64,000 nucleotides of DNA from Duganella sp. SG902. GTDB lineage: Bacteria; Pseudomonadota; Gammaproteobacteria; Burkholderiales; Burkholderiaceae_D. This document shows positions 44,420-52,975 of this stretch, in pieces; position 1 is the stretch's first letter; each line of letters starts with the position of its first letter. The stretch is from NCBI RefSeq assembly GCF_013376005.1, contig NZ_JABMJK010000001.1:248001-312000 (forward strand), in the 5' to 3' direction. The notes beneath the pieces are model-generated. The model had not been told where the DNA came from. It worked only from the letters and a program-made list of their open reading frames with translations, and did not search any database. The position numbers and the translations under genes are program-made.

Positions 44420-46845
44420 ACCGCCTCCTTGAGTAATTGGCCGTTGCTTGCAGTGGCCGCCGCGCCGGCGCGGCGCGCCGGACGCAACAGGAAGTGGGCC
44501 AGCGCCGGCAACAGGATCAGCGCGCCCAGCATGTTCCAGATGAACATGAAGCCCAGCAGGATGCCCATGTCGGCCTGGAATTTGATCGGGGAGAAGCCCC
44601 AGGTCGCCACCGCGATGCCCAGCGTGACGCCGGTCAGCACCACCACCTTGCCGGTGAACAGCAGCGCGCGGTAGTAGGCCGCCGACAGGCTGGCGCCGCG
44701 CCGCAGCTCGACCAGCATCACCGACACCACGTACAGCGCGTAATCGACGCCGATGCCCACGCCCAGCGCGATCACCGGCAGGGTGGCGACCTTGACGCCG
44801 ATGCCGAGGCCGACCATCAGGGCCTCGCACAGCACCGAGGTCAGCATCAAGGGCAGCACCGCGCAGACCACCGCGCGCCAGGAGCGGAAGGTGACGAAGG
44901 CCAGCACGATCACCGCCGCATACACCCACAGCAGCATCTCGGTATTGGCCTTCTTCACCACGATGTTGGTGGCCGCCTCGATGCCGGCGTTGCCAGCCGC
45001 CGACAGGAACTGGATGTCCTTGCTGTTGTTGGCCGCCGCGAAGGCCTCCACCTCGCGCACCACCGAGTCCAGCGTGTCGGCCTTGTGGTCCTTGAGGTAG
45101 ATGTAGACCGTCAGCAGGTCGCAGTTCTGGTTGAGCAGTTCACGCGGGGCGCGGGTGGTGATGGCGTTCAGCATGTCCTGCGAGCGCGGCAGGTCGAACC
45201 ACTTGAGGCTGCCCTCGTTCATGCCGGCCGAGGCGCGCTTGCTGAGCGTGGCGTAGGAGTTGGTCGACTCCACCCCGGCCAGCTGCTGCAGGCGCCACTC
45301 CAGCGCCTCCACCTGCGCCAGCGTGCCGTAGTTGGCGCACATGTACTGCGGCGTGCGCACCATGACCACGTAGTTGTCGCTGCTGGCGGCGTAGTGCGCG
45401 GCCATGAAGGCGCTGTCGCGGTTGTAGCGCGAGTTGGCGCGCAGCTCCGGCGCGCCGGGATCGAGGTCGCCGATTTTCAGGTGCATGCTGACCGCGCCGC
45501 CGGCCGTGGCCAGCACCAGCGCCACGCCGATGGCGATGGTGGCCCAGCGGCGGCCGGTGAAGCGGTCGAGGAAGGCCCACAGGCGATGCTTGCGCGGCGC
45601 GCCGGCGGCGTCCTGCCCGCCCTCGTCCTGCAGGCTGCGGCGCGCGGCCGTGGCGCTGACGCCGGTGTAGGACAGCAGCACCGGCAGCAGGATCAGGTTG
45701 GTGAAGATCAGCATGGCCACGCCCACGCTGGCCGAGATGGCCAGGTCGTGGATGACCGGTATGTCGATCACCATCAGCACCGCGAAGCCGACCGCGTCGG
45801 CCAGCAGCGCGGTCAGGCCGGCCAGGAACAGGCGGCGGAAGGTGTAGCGCGCCGCCACCAGCCGGTGCGCGCCGCGGCCGATGTCCTGCATGATGCCGTT
45901 CATCTTCTGCGCGCCGTGGCTCATGCCGATGGCGAACACCAGGAACGGCAGCAGCACCGAATACGGGTCGAGGTCGAAGCCCAGCAGCGGCAAGGCGCCC
46001 AGCAGCCACAGCGCCGCCACCAGCGAGCACGACACCACCAGCAGGGTGCTGCGCACGCAGCGCGTGTACCACAGCAGCACGGCGGTGCAGATCGCCAGCG
46101 CCACGCCAAAGAACAGCAGCACCTGGCGCATGCCCTCGATCAGGTCGGCCACCACCTTGGCGAAGCCGGTGATGTGGATGCGCACGCCCTGCGCCTCGTA
46201 CTTGGCGCGCAGTTGCTCCAGGCGGGTGCCGAGGTCGGCGTAGTCGATGCGCTGGGTGCCGCTGGTTTCCAGCAGCGGCACCACGATCACGCTGGACTTG
46301 AAGTCCGGCGCCACCAGCGAGCCGATCTCGCCGGAGCGCTCGATGTTGGCGCGCAGCTCGTCCAGCCTGGGCGGCGAGCCGTCAAAGCCGTCCGGGATCA
46401 CCGGACCGCCGTCCAGGCCCTCCTCGGTCACGCCGATCCAGCGCACCGACGGCATCCAGATCGATTTCATGAACGAGCGGTCGACGCCGGGCAGCAGGAA
46501 CAGTTCGTCGCTGAGCTGGCGCAGCGTTTCCATGTAGCGTGCGTCGTAGATGGTGCCGTGCCCGCTTTCAACGGCGATGCGCAGCGTGTTGCCCAGGCCG
46601 GCAAGGTCGGCCTTGTGTTGCTGGTAGTTTTGCACGTAGGGATGACGTGCCGGGATCATGCGTTCGAAGCTGGGGTTGAGGCGCACGCCGAGCGCTTGCC
46701 AGCCCAGCACGGCGGTGGCCAGCACGAACAGGATCAGCACCACGACGCGGTGGTTGAACAGCAGGCGTTCAACCGCCGAGCCCGAGCGCGGATCGAATTG
46801 ATCGAGATTGGCGATCACCGGGTGATCGGGAGCGGAGGTATGCAT
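44416..46845 (-). CDS. RND/MMPL-family inner-membrane transporter
   Basis: 809-aa transporter with two repeats of one plus five transmembrane helices and two large periplasmic loops. Helix 10 carries the proton-relay motif GVGIGVDYALYV. The matching place in helix 4 reads FAIGMSHGAQ, without the Asp. No membrane-fusion partner of the AcrA type is present, as in MmpL/HpnN-like lipid transporters. The start ATG 46845 overlaps the preceding stop (TGATG); a GTG one codon upstream is possible. It is fourth in the DUF1302 cassette. A hydrophobic substrate or signal is likely moved between membranes. Confidence 0.87.
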   Translation of the reverse strand: MHTSAPDHPVIANLDQFDPRSGSAVERLLFNHRVVVLILFVLATAVLGWQALGVRLNPSFERMIPARHPYVQNYQQHKADLAGLGNTLRIAVESGHGTIYDARYMETLRQLSDELFLLPGVDRSFMKSIWMPSVRWIGVTEEGLDGGPVIPDGFDGSPPRLDELRANIERSGEIGSLVAPDFKSSVIVVPLLETSGTQRIDYADLGTRLEQLRAKYEAQGVRIHITGFAKVVADLIEGMRQVLLFFGVALAICTAVLLWYTRCVRSTLLVVSCSLVAALWLLGALPLLGFDLDPYSVLLPFLVFAIGMSHGAQKMNGIMQDIGRGAHRLVAARYTFRRLFLAGLTALLADAVGFAVLMVIDIPVIHDLAISASVGVAMLIFTNLILLPVLLSYTGVSATAARRSLQDEGGQDAAGAPRKHRLWAFLDRFTGRRWATIAIGVALVLATAGGAVSMHLKIGDLDPGAPELRANSRYNRDSAFMAAHYAASSDNYVVMVRTPQYMCANYGTLAQVEALEWRLQQLAGVESTNSYATLSKRASAGMNEGSLKWFDLPRSQDMLNAITTRAPRELLNQNCDLLTVYIYLKDHKADTLDSVVREVEAFAAANNSKDIQFLSAAGNAGIEAATNIVVKKANTEMLLWVYAAVIVLAFVTFRSWRAVVCAVLPLMLTSVLCEALMVGLGIGVKVATLPVIALGVGIGVDYALYVVSVMLVELRRGASLSAAYYRALLFTGKVVVLTGVTLGIAVATWGFSPIKFQADMGILLGFMFIWNMLGALILLPALAHFLLRPARRAGAAATASNGQLLKEAV

Positions 46846-47933
46846 CACTGGCCTTGTGGAGATGGAAGGGCGATCTTGGTGACGCCGCGCACGCCGGAGA
46901 CGAACAGCGTGCCGTCGGCGCTTTGCACGGCGCCGGTGAGCGGCGCGCCGGTGGCGCCGGCCTGCGGCTGGAAGCTGCGGCCGCCGTCGGTGCTGCGGAA
47001 CAGGCGGCCCGTTTCATCGGTCAGCAGCAGGCTGCCGTCCTGGAGGCGCAGGCCGGCGGTCAGCGACTGGGTGGTGGCGATGTCGCTTTTGCGCCAGGCG
47101 CCGCCGGGCGTTTCCGACCAGTAGACATTGCCGCGCATGCCGAACACCACGGTGCGCGGGCCGGCCGCGATGGCGCCGAAGTAGGTGCCCTCGTACGGCG
47201 TGGCCAGCGCGCGGAAACTGCGGCCGCGGTCGGACGAGTAGAACACCGCGCCCTGTTCGCCGGCGATCACGCAGGCGTCGCCATCGGCGGCGATGGCGTA
47301 CAGGTGCTTGGCTTTCGGATTGTCGAAGCGCTCCAGCGCGGCGCGCCAGGTGGCGCCGCCGTCGCTGGTGGCCAGCGCCAGCCCGAAGGCGCCGATCAGC
47401 AAGCCGTTCCTGTCATCGAAAAAATGAATGTCGAAGAACGGCTTGCTGGGGCCTTCGGCCACCAGCCGTTCGGCGTCGGCCTGCGCGCGCGCCGGGTCGG
47501 CGCCAGGGGGCAGCCGGCCCTCGCTGACCGCCGTCACCACCAGGCGGGCGGCGGCGGTGCCGTCGAGGTGTTTGGTCCAGCTCTTGCCGCCGTCGCCGGT
47601 CCGCAGCAGCACGCCGCTGTGGCCGACGGCCCAGCCGTCCTTCTGGTTGAGGAAACGGGCGCCGACCAGCGACACGCTGACCGGCACCGCCGCCTGCCGC
47701 CAGTGGGCGCCGGCGTCGTCCGAATACAGCACGATGCCGCGCTCGCCCACCGCGACCAGGCGCGCGCCGGCCTGCGTGATGCCAAGCATGACCGCGCCGG
47801 CCGCCTTGGCGCTTGGCGCCGACGGCCGTTCCAGCACATCGGGCACCGCCCATGCCGGCATGGCGCCGATCACCAGCAGCGCCGCCGTCACCCTGGCGGC
47901 GGCCACGCGGCCCACATGAGAAATCAGTTTCAT
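46845..47933 (-). CDS. YCF48/BNR-repeat periplasmic propeller protein
   Basis: 362-aa exported protein (signal peptide about 1-29, GAMPAWAVPD). It has repeated blades with Asp-box-like motifs such as YSDDAGAHWRQA, TGDGGKSWTKH, TSDGGATWRAA, SSDRGRSFRAL and STDGGRSFQP, giving a predicted beta-propeller like the photosystem II assembly factor Ycf48. Here it is a scaffold or chaperone candidate for the RND system. GGAGGAG precedes the ATG at 47933. Its stop overlaps the transporter start. Confidence 0.85.
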   Translation of the reverse strand: MKLISHVGRVAAARVTAALLVIGAMPAWAVPDVLERPSAPSAKAAGAVMLGITQAGARLVAVGERGIVLYSDDAGAHWRQAAVPVSVSLVGARFLNQKDGWAVGHSGVLLRTGDGGKSWTKHLDGTAAARLVVTAVSEGRLPPGADPARAQADAERLVAEGPSKPFFDIHFFDDRNGLLIGAFGLALATSDGGATWRAALERFDNPKAKHLYAIAADGDACVIAGEQGAVFYSSDRGRSFRALATPYEGTYFGAIAAGPRTVVFGMRGNVYWSETPGGAWRKSDIATTQSLTAGLRLQDGSLLLTDETGRLFRSTDGGRSFQPQAGATGAPLTGAVQSADGTLFVSGVRGVTKIALPSPQGQ

Positions 47934-47952
47934 GACCACTCCTCCGGCGCGC

Positions 47953-49320
47953 CTAGCGGCTGCCCTTGGCCGCCAGGTTCTCCGGCGTGAAGTAGCTGTC
48001 GTTCCAGCGCGGCACCTGCTTGTACTGGTAAGCCTTTTCGACCGGCAGGTTGCCCAGCACATAGGTGTTGGCCAGCAGGTTGTACAGGCCGAAGGTCTGC
48101 GACACCGAGCCCGGCACGTCCGGCATCGCCATCGGCAGCGTGTAGCCGACGCGCCACAACTGGCCCTGGGCGTCCCACATATCGGCCAGCACGGCGGTGT
48201 AGGTGTCCTCGTCCAGATAGAAGCGGCGCTTCGGCACCGCGTGGCGCTTGCCCGCCGCGACGGTGGCCTCCACCTCCCACACGCGGTGCAGCTCCCAGCG
48301 CAGATGGTCGGGGTTCAGGTGCTGCGGCCCGAGCAGGTCGGCGGCCTTGACCTGCCAGGTGCGGTTGGTGTTGTAGGGAATGTAGATTTCCTTCTTGCCG
48401 ATGATTTTCCAGTCATAGCGATCCAGCCCGCCCGAGAACACAAAGGCCTCGTCGAAGTAGAACGCGCCCGAGGCCACGCTGTCCGGCGTGTCGTAGCCGA
48501 GGGTGGGCGCCTTGCGCGTGCGGCGCTGGCCGACCAGGTATTGCCAGGCCTGGCGGCCCTTGTCGGCGTCCACCGTGTCGCGCAGCAGGATCGACTCGCC
48601 GGCCTTGAACGGCGGCCCGTAGGTGACCAGCATCAGGTTGTTGTAGTCGCCCTTGAAGGTCTCCAGCGAACCATCCTTGAACCAGTACGGCGACTGCACT
48701 TCGCTCAGGCCGTCCGAGGCCATGGTCGATTTGCCGTCCGAGGTGGTGACGAACAGGCGGAACAGCATCGAGCTGGCCTGGCCCTTCCACGACAGCATGT
48801 GATTCCACATCAGCTCGTTGCCGGTCTTGGGGATGGGGAAAGGAATGCCGCCGTAGCAGCCCTCCAGCGACTGGCCGTTGTCCCTGGTTTTGCAGCGGGT
48901 GGCGTTCTTCAGCGTGTTGTCGTAGGCCCACTGCGGCATGGCGGCGGTGCGGTGGGTCGGGTAGACGTCGATGCGGTAGCTCGGATACTTCCTCATCAGC
49001 GCCTTGACGCCGTCGGTCAGCTTGTCCGCGTACTGGTCCATGTTCCTGGCGCTGATCGAGACCACCAGCTTGTCGCCGGCGTAGGGATCGGGACGCTGGT
49101 CGCCATCCTTGTAGCCGGCCGGCACCTTGGTGTAGCCGCCGTCCCAGGGCGGAATGGTGCCGGCCTTGTTGCCGGCCTTCTCCGCGCCCACCGGCGTCAG
49201 TTCGCCTTTGAGCTTGCTGGCTTCCTCGGCGCCGACCGCCGCCATGGCGCCGCCCTGCGCCACGGCCAGGCCCAGCAAGATGGAAGTCAGCGCGCCGCGC
49301 TTGATGGTGTGGTGATTCAT
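47953..49320 (-). CDS. DUF1329 periplasmic/outer-membrane protein
   Basis: 455-aa protein of the DUF1329 family, with signal peptide about 1-28 (GGAMAAVGAEE). The conserved TPVGAEKAGNKAGTIPPWDGG and NYGGIPFPIP-type stretch (GCYGGIPFPIPKTGNE) are family marks. DUF1329 proteins are predicted to have a LolA-like lipid-binding fold. GGAG precedes the ATG, 18 bp after the DUF1302 stop. With DUF1302 and the RND pump it forms a conserved but functionally undefined cassette. Confidence 0.87.
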   Translation of the reverse strand: MNHHTIKRGALTSILLGLAVAQGGAMAAVGAEEASKLKGELTPVGAEKAGNKAGTIPPWDGGYTKVPAGYKDGDQRPDPYAGDKLVVSISARNMDQYADKLTDGVKALMRKYPSYRIDVYPTHRTAAMPQWAYDNTLKNATRCKTRDNGQSLEGCYGGIPFPIPKTGNELMWNHMLSWKGQASSMLFRLFVTTSDGKSTMASDGLSEVQSPYWFKDGSLETFKGDYNNLMLVTYGPPFKAGESILLRDTVDADKGRQAWQYLVGQRRTRKAPTLGYDTPDSVASGAFYFDEAFVFSGGLDRYDWKIIGKKEIYIPYNTNRTWQVKAADLLGPQHLNPDHLRWELHRVWEVEATVAAGKRHAVPKRRFYLDEDTYTAVLADMWDAQGQLWRVGYTLPMAMPDVPGSVSQTFGLYNLLANTYVLGNLPVEKAYQYKQVPRWNDSYFTPENLAAKGSR

Positions 49321-49338
49321 ATGTGTCTCCTGCTGAAA

Positions 49339-50994
49339 TTAGAATGTGCTTTGCAACGAGAACGAGATGAAATCCCGGTCCTTGCTGGTTTGCTGGTACT
49401 GCAGCACGGTCTGCTGCGGCGGCACGTTGGGCGTGATGAACGTGCCCTGCGCGCCCATGAAGTGCACCAGGTTGACGGCGAACTTGAACTGCTTGCGGTA
49501 GTCAAAGGTCGCGCCGATGCTGAAGTCGCCGCCATGCTCGGCGCCGCCGGCGAAGCGCAGGCCGGTCGAGGAGCGGCCGCTGAGGGCGTAGCCAAGGCCG
49601 ATCGGCACGCTCAGGTCCACGCCGGGCGCCACCTGGTAGTACTCGGGCGTGAACAGCAGGCGCACGCCGGAAGCGTCGCGCGTGCTGCGCGGATCGAGCG
49701 CGCCCGGATTGGCGGTGGTGCTGAGGCGGCGGTTCCAGGCCAGCTCGCCCAGGATGGAGCCGCCCTGCCACAGGCCGCCGCCGTTGAGGACGTAGATGGC
49801 CGACAGGTTGGCGTGGGCGGTATTGCCGACCGCGTAGGCGGCCGTGCCGGGCGTGTTGCCGGCGCCGAAGGCGACCACCGGATCGCTGACCAGCGGCGCG
49901 TCGCGGCGGGTGGAAATTTCCGCCGCCACGTTGGCGCCGGCCAGCGTGGTGCTGGCGCTGACGCCGAAGGCCTTGATGTCCTGGCCGTACACCTGGCGGT
50001 AGGTGCCGACCGATGGCAGCGCCGGCACGGCGGCCGGCGTCAGGTACAGGTTGAAATCCTTGTCGTGGTAGCGGGTCAGGTAGACGCCGAACTCGGCGAT
50101 CTCGCTGTCCGGACGGAAGCGCAGCTGCACGCCGCCCTGCCCGCTGTTCTTGGGCTTGATGTCGTCGACGCGGTCGAAATACACATGGGCGAACGAGCCC
50201 GGCGCGAAGAAGCGCTCGGCGCCGGCGCCGACGTAATCGGCAAACGAGAAATAGCTGCCCGAACCGGGAATGCGGTTGGCGCGCCATTCGAACTGGTAGT
50301 AGCCGCCCACGGTGACGTTGGGCGACAGCTGCAACTGGCCGGACAGCTGGTTCACCGGCATCAGCAATTCCTTGAACTGGGTGCCGGGCACTGACAGCAG
50401 CTTGATCACGTCCACCGGCGCCTGGCCGGCCGAGATGCCGTTATCGCCAAAAAACAACGTTTCGCCGTACAGCACCGTGTGACGGCCGAGGCGCACGCTG
50501 GCGGCGGCGCTGCCGACGTCGAAGCGGCTGTAGACGAAGGCGTCGAGCAATTCCGCCTTCTTGCCGTGCAGCTTGCGGGTGCTATCGGTGAACTCGTTGC
50601 TGCCCACGCTGAGCTGGCTGGCGGTGCCGGCCGAGTTGTTGTCGTTGCGGCGGTTGTAGACGCTGTCGTACCAGGCGGCGCCGGAGATCCGCAGGCCGGA
50701 ATCCTTGTAGCCGAGGTCCAGCTCCGACAGCAGGTCCACCCGGTTCGAGATCAGGCCGGTGCTGAAGTTGCGGTCGCCATCGTCGGTGTTGGCGTCGACG
50801 ATCAGGCCGGGCGCCGCGCTTTTCAGGCGGAAGGCGTTGCTGTATTTGACGGTGTTGTCCCAACGGACCTTCACATCCGGGTTGCCGGATTCGATCTCCA
50901 CCGCCCAGCCGCTGGCGGCGGCGGTTTGCAGCGCCGCCGCCACGGCGGCGGCGGCCAGGCCGCGTCGCGGCCGGTATGGTGCCCTGGTTGTCAT
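49339..50994 (-). CDS. DUF1302 outer-membrane barrel protein
   Basis: 551-aa exported beta-barrel protein. The signal sequence is at about 1-31 (AAASGWAVEI). Alternating strands run to a terminal phenylalanine (SLQSTF), the usual outer-membrane signature. FGDNGISAGQAPVDVIK and GYYQFEWRANRIPGSG are typical of DUF1302. AAAGGAG precedes ATG 50994; the open frame continues upstream only as shadow of the lysR gene. It leads the cassette and could admit or release a hydrophobic catabolic substrate. Confidence 0.88.
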   Translation of the reverse strand: MTTRAPYRPRRGLAAAAVAAALQTAAASGWAVEIESGNPDVKVRWDNTVKYSNAFRLKSAAPGLIVDANTDDGDRNFSTGLISNRVDLLSELDLGYKDSGLRISGAAWYDSVYNRRNDNNSAGTASQLSVGSNEFTDSTRKLHGKKAELLDAFVYSRFDVGSAAASVRLGRHTVLYGETLFFGDNGISAGQAPVDVIKLLSVPGTQFKELLMPVNQLSGQLQLSPNVTVGGYYQFEWRANRIPGSGSYFSFADYVGAGAERFFAPGSFAHVYFDRVDDIKPKNSGQGGVQLRFRPDSEIAEFGVYLTRYHDKDFNLYLTPAAVPALPSVGTYRQVYGQDIKAFGVSASTTLAGANVAAEISTRRDAPLVSDPVVAFGAGNTPGTAAYAVGNTAHANLSAIYVLNGGGLWQGGSILGELAWNRRLSTTANPGALDPRSTRDASGVRLLFTPEYYQVAPGVDLSVPIGLGYALSGRSSTGLRFAGGAEHGGDFSIGATFDYRKQFKFAVNLVHFMGAQGTFITPNVPPQQTVLQYQQTSKDRDFISFSLQSTF

Positions 50995-51038
50995 GCTTGT
51001 CTCCTTTATAGCGGCTCGGACCGCGGTTGTTGTGGTGA

Positions 51039-51110
51039 TTTTTTGTGCACGCGAGCTTATTATGCATGAATATATTTTTTGTGCATAGTTTATTATTTTG
51101 AGCACGAATA
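51039..51110. promoter_or_regulatory. Cluster of GntR-like operator sites upstream of DUF1302
   Basis: Four related elements lie 45-116 bp before the DUF1302 ATG: TTTTTTGTGCAC (51039-51050), TTATTATGCATGAA (51057-51070), TTTTTTGTGCATAG (51075-51088) and ATTTTGAGCACGAATA (51095-51110). They resemble TTTTATGCATAAAA of the GntR palindrome. This supports joint control of the cassette and the ring-cleavage operon. Confidence 0.6.
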
Positions 51111-51173
51111 AAAAAAGGCAGCCATCTGGCTGCCCTTTGCATTTCGATACTCTTGCGCGTTGCGTGCGCCGGT

Positions 51174-52064
51174 CTAATCCAGCCCCATGGCCGCGCTGTA
51201 TTCGCGCGCCTGCCGCTCCAGCCAGGTGCGGAACACGGCCAGCGCCGGGTTGCCGGCCTTGTTCTCCGGGTAGATCAGGTAGTAGGAGCGCTCGTTCAGG
51301 TACTGGTGGCTGACCGCCTGCACCAGCACGCCGCGCCGCAACTCGTCCTCCACCAGGAAGCGCGGGATCAGCGCCACGCCCATGCCATGGATGGCCGCCT
51401 CGGCCAGCATGGAGAACAGCTCGAAGCGCGGCCCGGACATGTCGTTGTCCACCTCCATGTGGCGCGAGGCGAACCAGTCGCGCCAGGCATACGGCCGGGT
51501 GCTCTGCTGCAGGAGCGTGTGGCGCCGCCAGTCCACCCTTCCCAGCGCCGGGCTGCACACGGCGATCAGGTTCTCGCGCATCAGGAACAGGCTGTCGCTG
51601 CCGGGCCAGCTGGACTGGCCGGCGTAGATGGCCGCGTCGAACGGCGTGTCGTCGAACATGAAGGGCTGGGTGCGCGCGCTGAGGTTGATGGTGATTTCCG
51701 GATGCTCGGCGGCGAAGTGCGGCATGCGCGGCAGCAGCCACTTGGTGGCGAAGGTCGGCACCACGCCCAGCTCCAGCGTGCCGCCCTGCCCGCCCTTGGC
51801 CATCAGGGCCAGCGTGTCGCGCTCCACCTCGTCCAGCCGGGCGCTGATCTGGCGGCTGTAAATCAGGCCGGCCTCGGTCAGCGCCACGCCGCGCCGGCCG
51901 CGCCGGAACAGCTTCAGATCAAGGAACTCCTCCAGCGCGCCGATCTGGCGGCAGATGGCGCTTTGCGTCACGGCCAGTTCATCGGCGGCCTTGGTGAAAC
52001 TCTGGTGACGCGCGGCGGCTTCAAATGCCGACAGGGCGGCGGTGGACGGTATCTTGCGGCGCAT
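51174..52064 (-). CDS. LysR-family regulator (GcvA/GcdR-like) of gcdH and etf
   Basis: 296-aa LysR regulator. The start is ATG 52064 because AAAGGAGG lies eight bases upstream; the frame extends to 52103 but would run into the operator. The helix-turn-helix is at about 5-65 (FTKAADELAVTQSAICRQIGALEE), followed by a two-lobed effector domain. It diverges from etfB. The shared DNA element at gcdH suggests it controls glutaryl-CoA oxidation, like GcdR of other proteobacteria; the effector is probably glutarate or a related acid. Confidence 0.88.
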   Translation of the reverse strand: MRRKIPSTAALSAFEAAARHQSFTKAADELAVTQSAICRQIGALEEFLDLKLFRRGRRGVALTEAGLIYSRQISARLDEVERDTLALMAKGGQGGTLELGVVPTFATKWLLPRMPHFAAEHPEITINLSARTQPFMFDDTPFDAAIYAGQSSWPGSDSLFLMRENLIAVCSPALGRVDWRRHTLLQQSTRPYAWRDWFASRHMEVDNDMSGPRFELFSMLAEAAIHGMGVALIPRFLVEDELRRGVLVQAVSHQYLNERSYYLIYPENKAGNPALAVFRTWLERQAREYSAAMGLD

Positions 52065-52080
52065 GCCTGCGGCCTCCTTT

Positions 52081-52130
52081 TTAGAAGTGCGTTTTACGCA
52101 CAATTTGGTGCGAACAAATCGTTTGTGAGC
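52081..52130. promoter_or_regulatory. LysR-type operator in the lysR/etfB divergent promoter
   Basis: This block is the partner of 35470-35519 (41 of 50 matches in reverse orientation). It holds GTGCGTTTTACGCAC as an inverted repeat and ACAAA-TCG-TTTGT as a second dyad. It lies 17-66 bp upstream of the lysR start and 66-115 bp upstream of etfB, suitable for autorepression plus activation of etfBA. Confidence 0.7.
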
Positions 52131-52195
52131 TTGATTTTTCGATTGTACATTAGCTTCGCAAACTGATTAACGCTCACGAAATGAGGGTAACGCAC

Positions 52196-52945
52196 ATGAA
52201 GGTTTTAGTCGCGGTGAAACGCGTGGTGGACCACAACGTCAAGGTCCGTGTCAAAGGCGACGGCAGCGGTGTCGACCTGGCCAACACCAAGATGTCCATG
52301 AACCCGTTCGACGAGATCGCGGTCGAGCAGGCGGTGCGCATGAAGGAGGCTGGCGTCGCCAGCGAGGTGGTGGCTGTGTCGTGCGGCCCCATGGCCAGCC
52401 AGGAGACCTTGCGCACCGCCATGGCGCTGGGCGCCGACCGCGCCATCCTGGTCCACAGCGACGCCGAGCTGCAGCCGCTGGCGGTGGCCAAGCTGCTCAA
52501 GGCGCTGGCCGAGATGGAGCAGCCCAGCCTGATCATCACCGGCAAGCAAGCCATCGACGACGATTGCAACCAGACCGGCCAGATGCTGGCCGCTCTGCTC
52601 GACTGGCCGCAGGCGACCTTCGCCTCGACGCTGGAGATCGACGGTGCGCACGCCCGCGTCAGCCGTGAGATCGATGGCGGACTGGAGACCCTGCGGCTGG
52701 AACTGCCGGCGCTGGTGACCACCGACCTGCGCCTGAACGAGCCGCGCTACACCACGCTGCCCAACATCATGAAGGCCAAGAAGCGCCCGCTTGACATCGT
52801 CACGCCGGCGGACCTGTCGGTGGACGTGGCGCCGCGCCTGACCGTGTTGTCGATGGCGGAACCGGCGAGCCGCAACGCCGGCGTGGTGGTGCCCGACGTC
52901 GCCACGCTGCTGGCCAGGCTGCGCCAGGAAGCCAAAGTGCTGTAG
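52196..52945 (+). CDS. etfB: Electron transfer flavoprotein beta subunit
   Basis: 249-aa ETF beta subunit. [36 protein letters not shown] and the signature [16 protein letters not shown] are characteristic, and the length is normal. ATG 52196 follows GAGG by about ten bases and gives the canonical MKVLVAVK start. With EtfA it accepts electrons from acyl-CoA dehydrogenases such as the GcdH at 34229-35416. The next gene, etfA, starts 30 bp downstream. Confidence 0.94.
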   Translation: MKVLVAVKRVVDHNVKVRVKGDGSGVDLANTKMSMNPFDEIAVEQAVRMKEAGVASEVVAVSCGPMASQETLRTAMALGADRAILVHSDAELQPLAVAKLLKALAEMEQPSLIITGKQAIDDDCNQTGQMLAALLDWPQATFASTLEIDGAHARVSREIDGGLETLRLELPALVTTDLRLNEPRYTTLPNIMKAKKRPLDIVTPADLSVDVAPRLTVLSMAEPASRNAGVVVPDVATLLARLRQEAKVL

Positions 52946-52975
52946 TTTCTTCTCCCCACCTCACAGGATAATCCC

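Noticed and set aside
49339-51741. DUF1302 gene starting far upstream near 51741
   Set aside because: The upstream part of this frame is antisense or out-of-frame shadow of the lysR gene; the strong RBS and signal peptide place the start at 50994.
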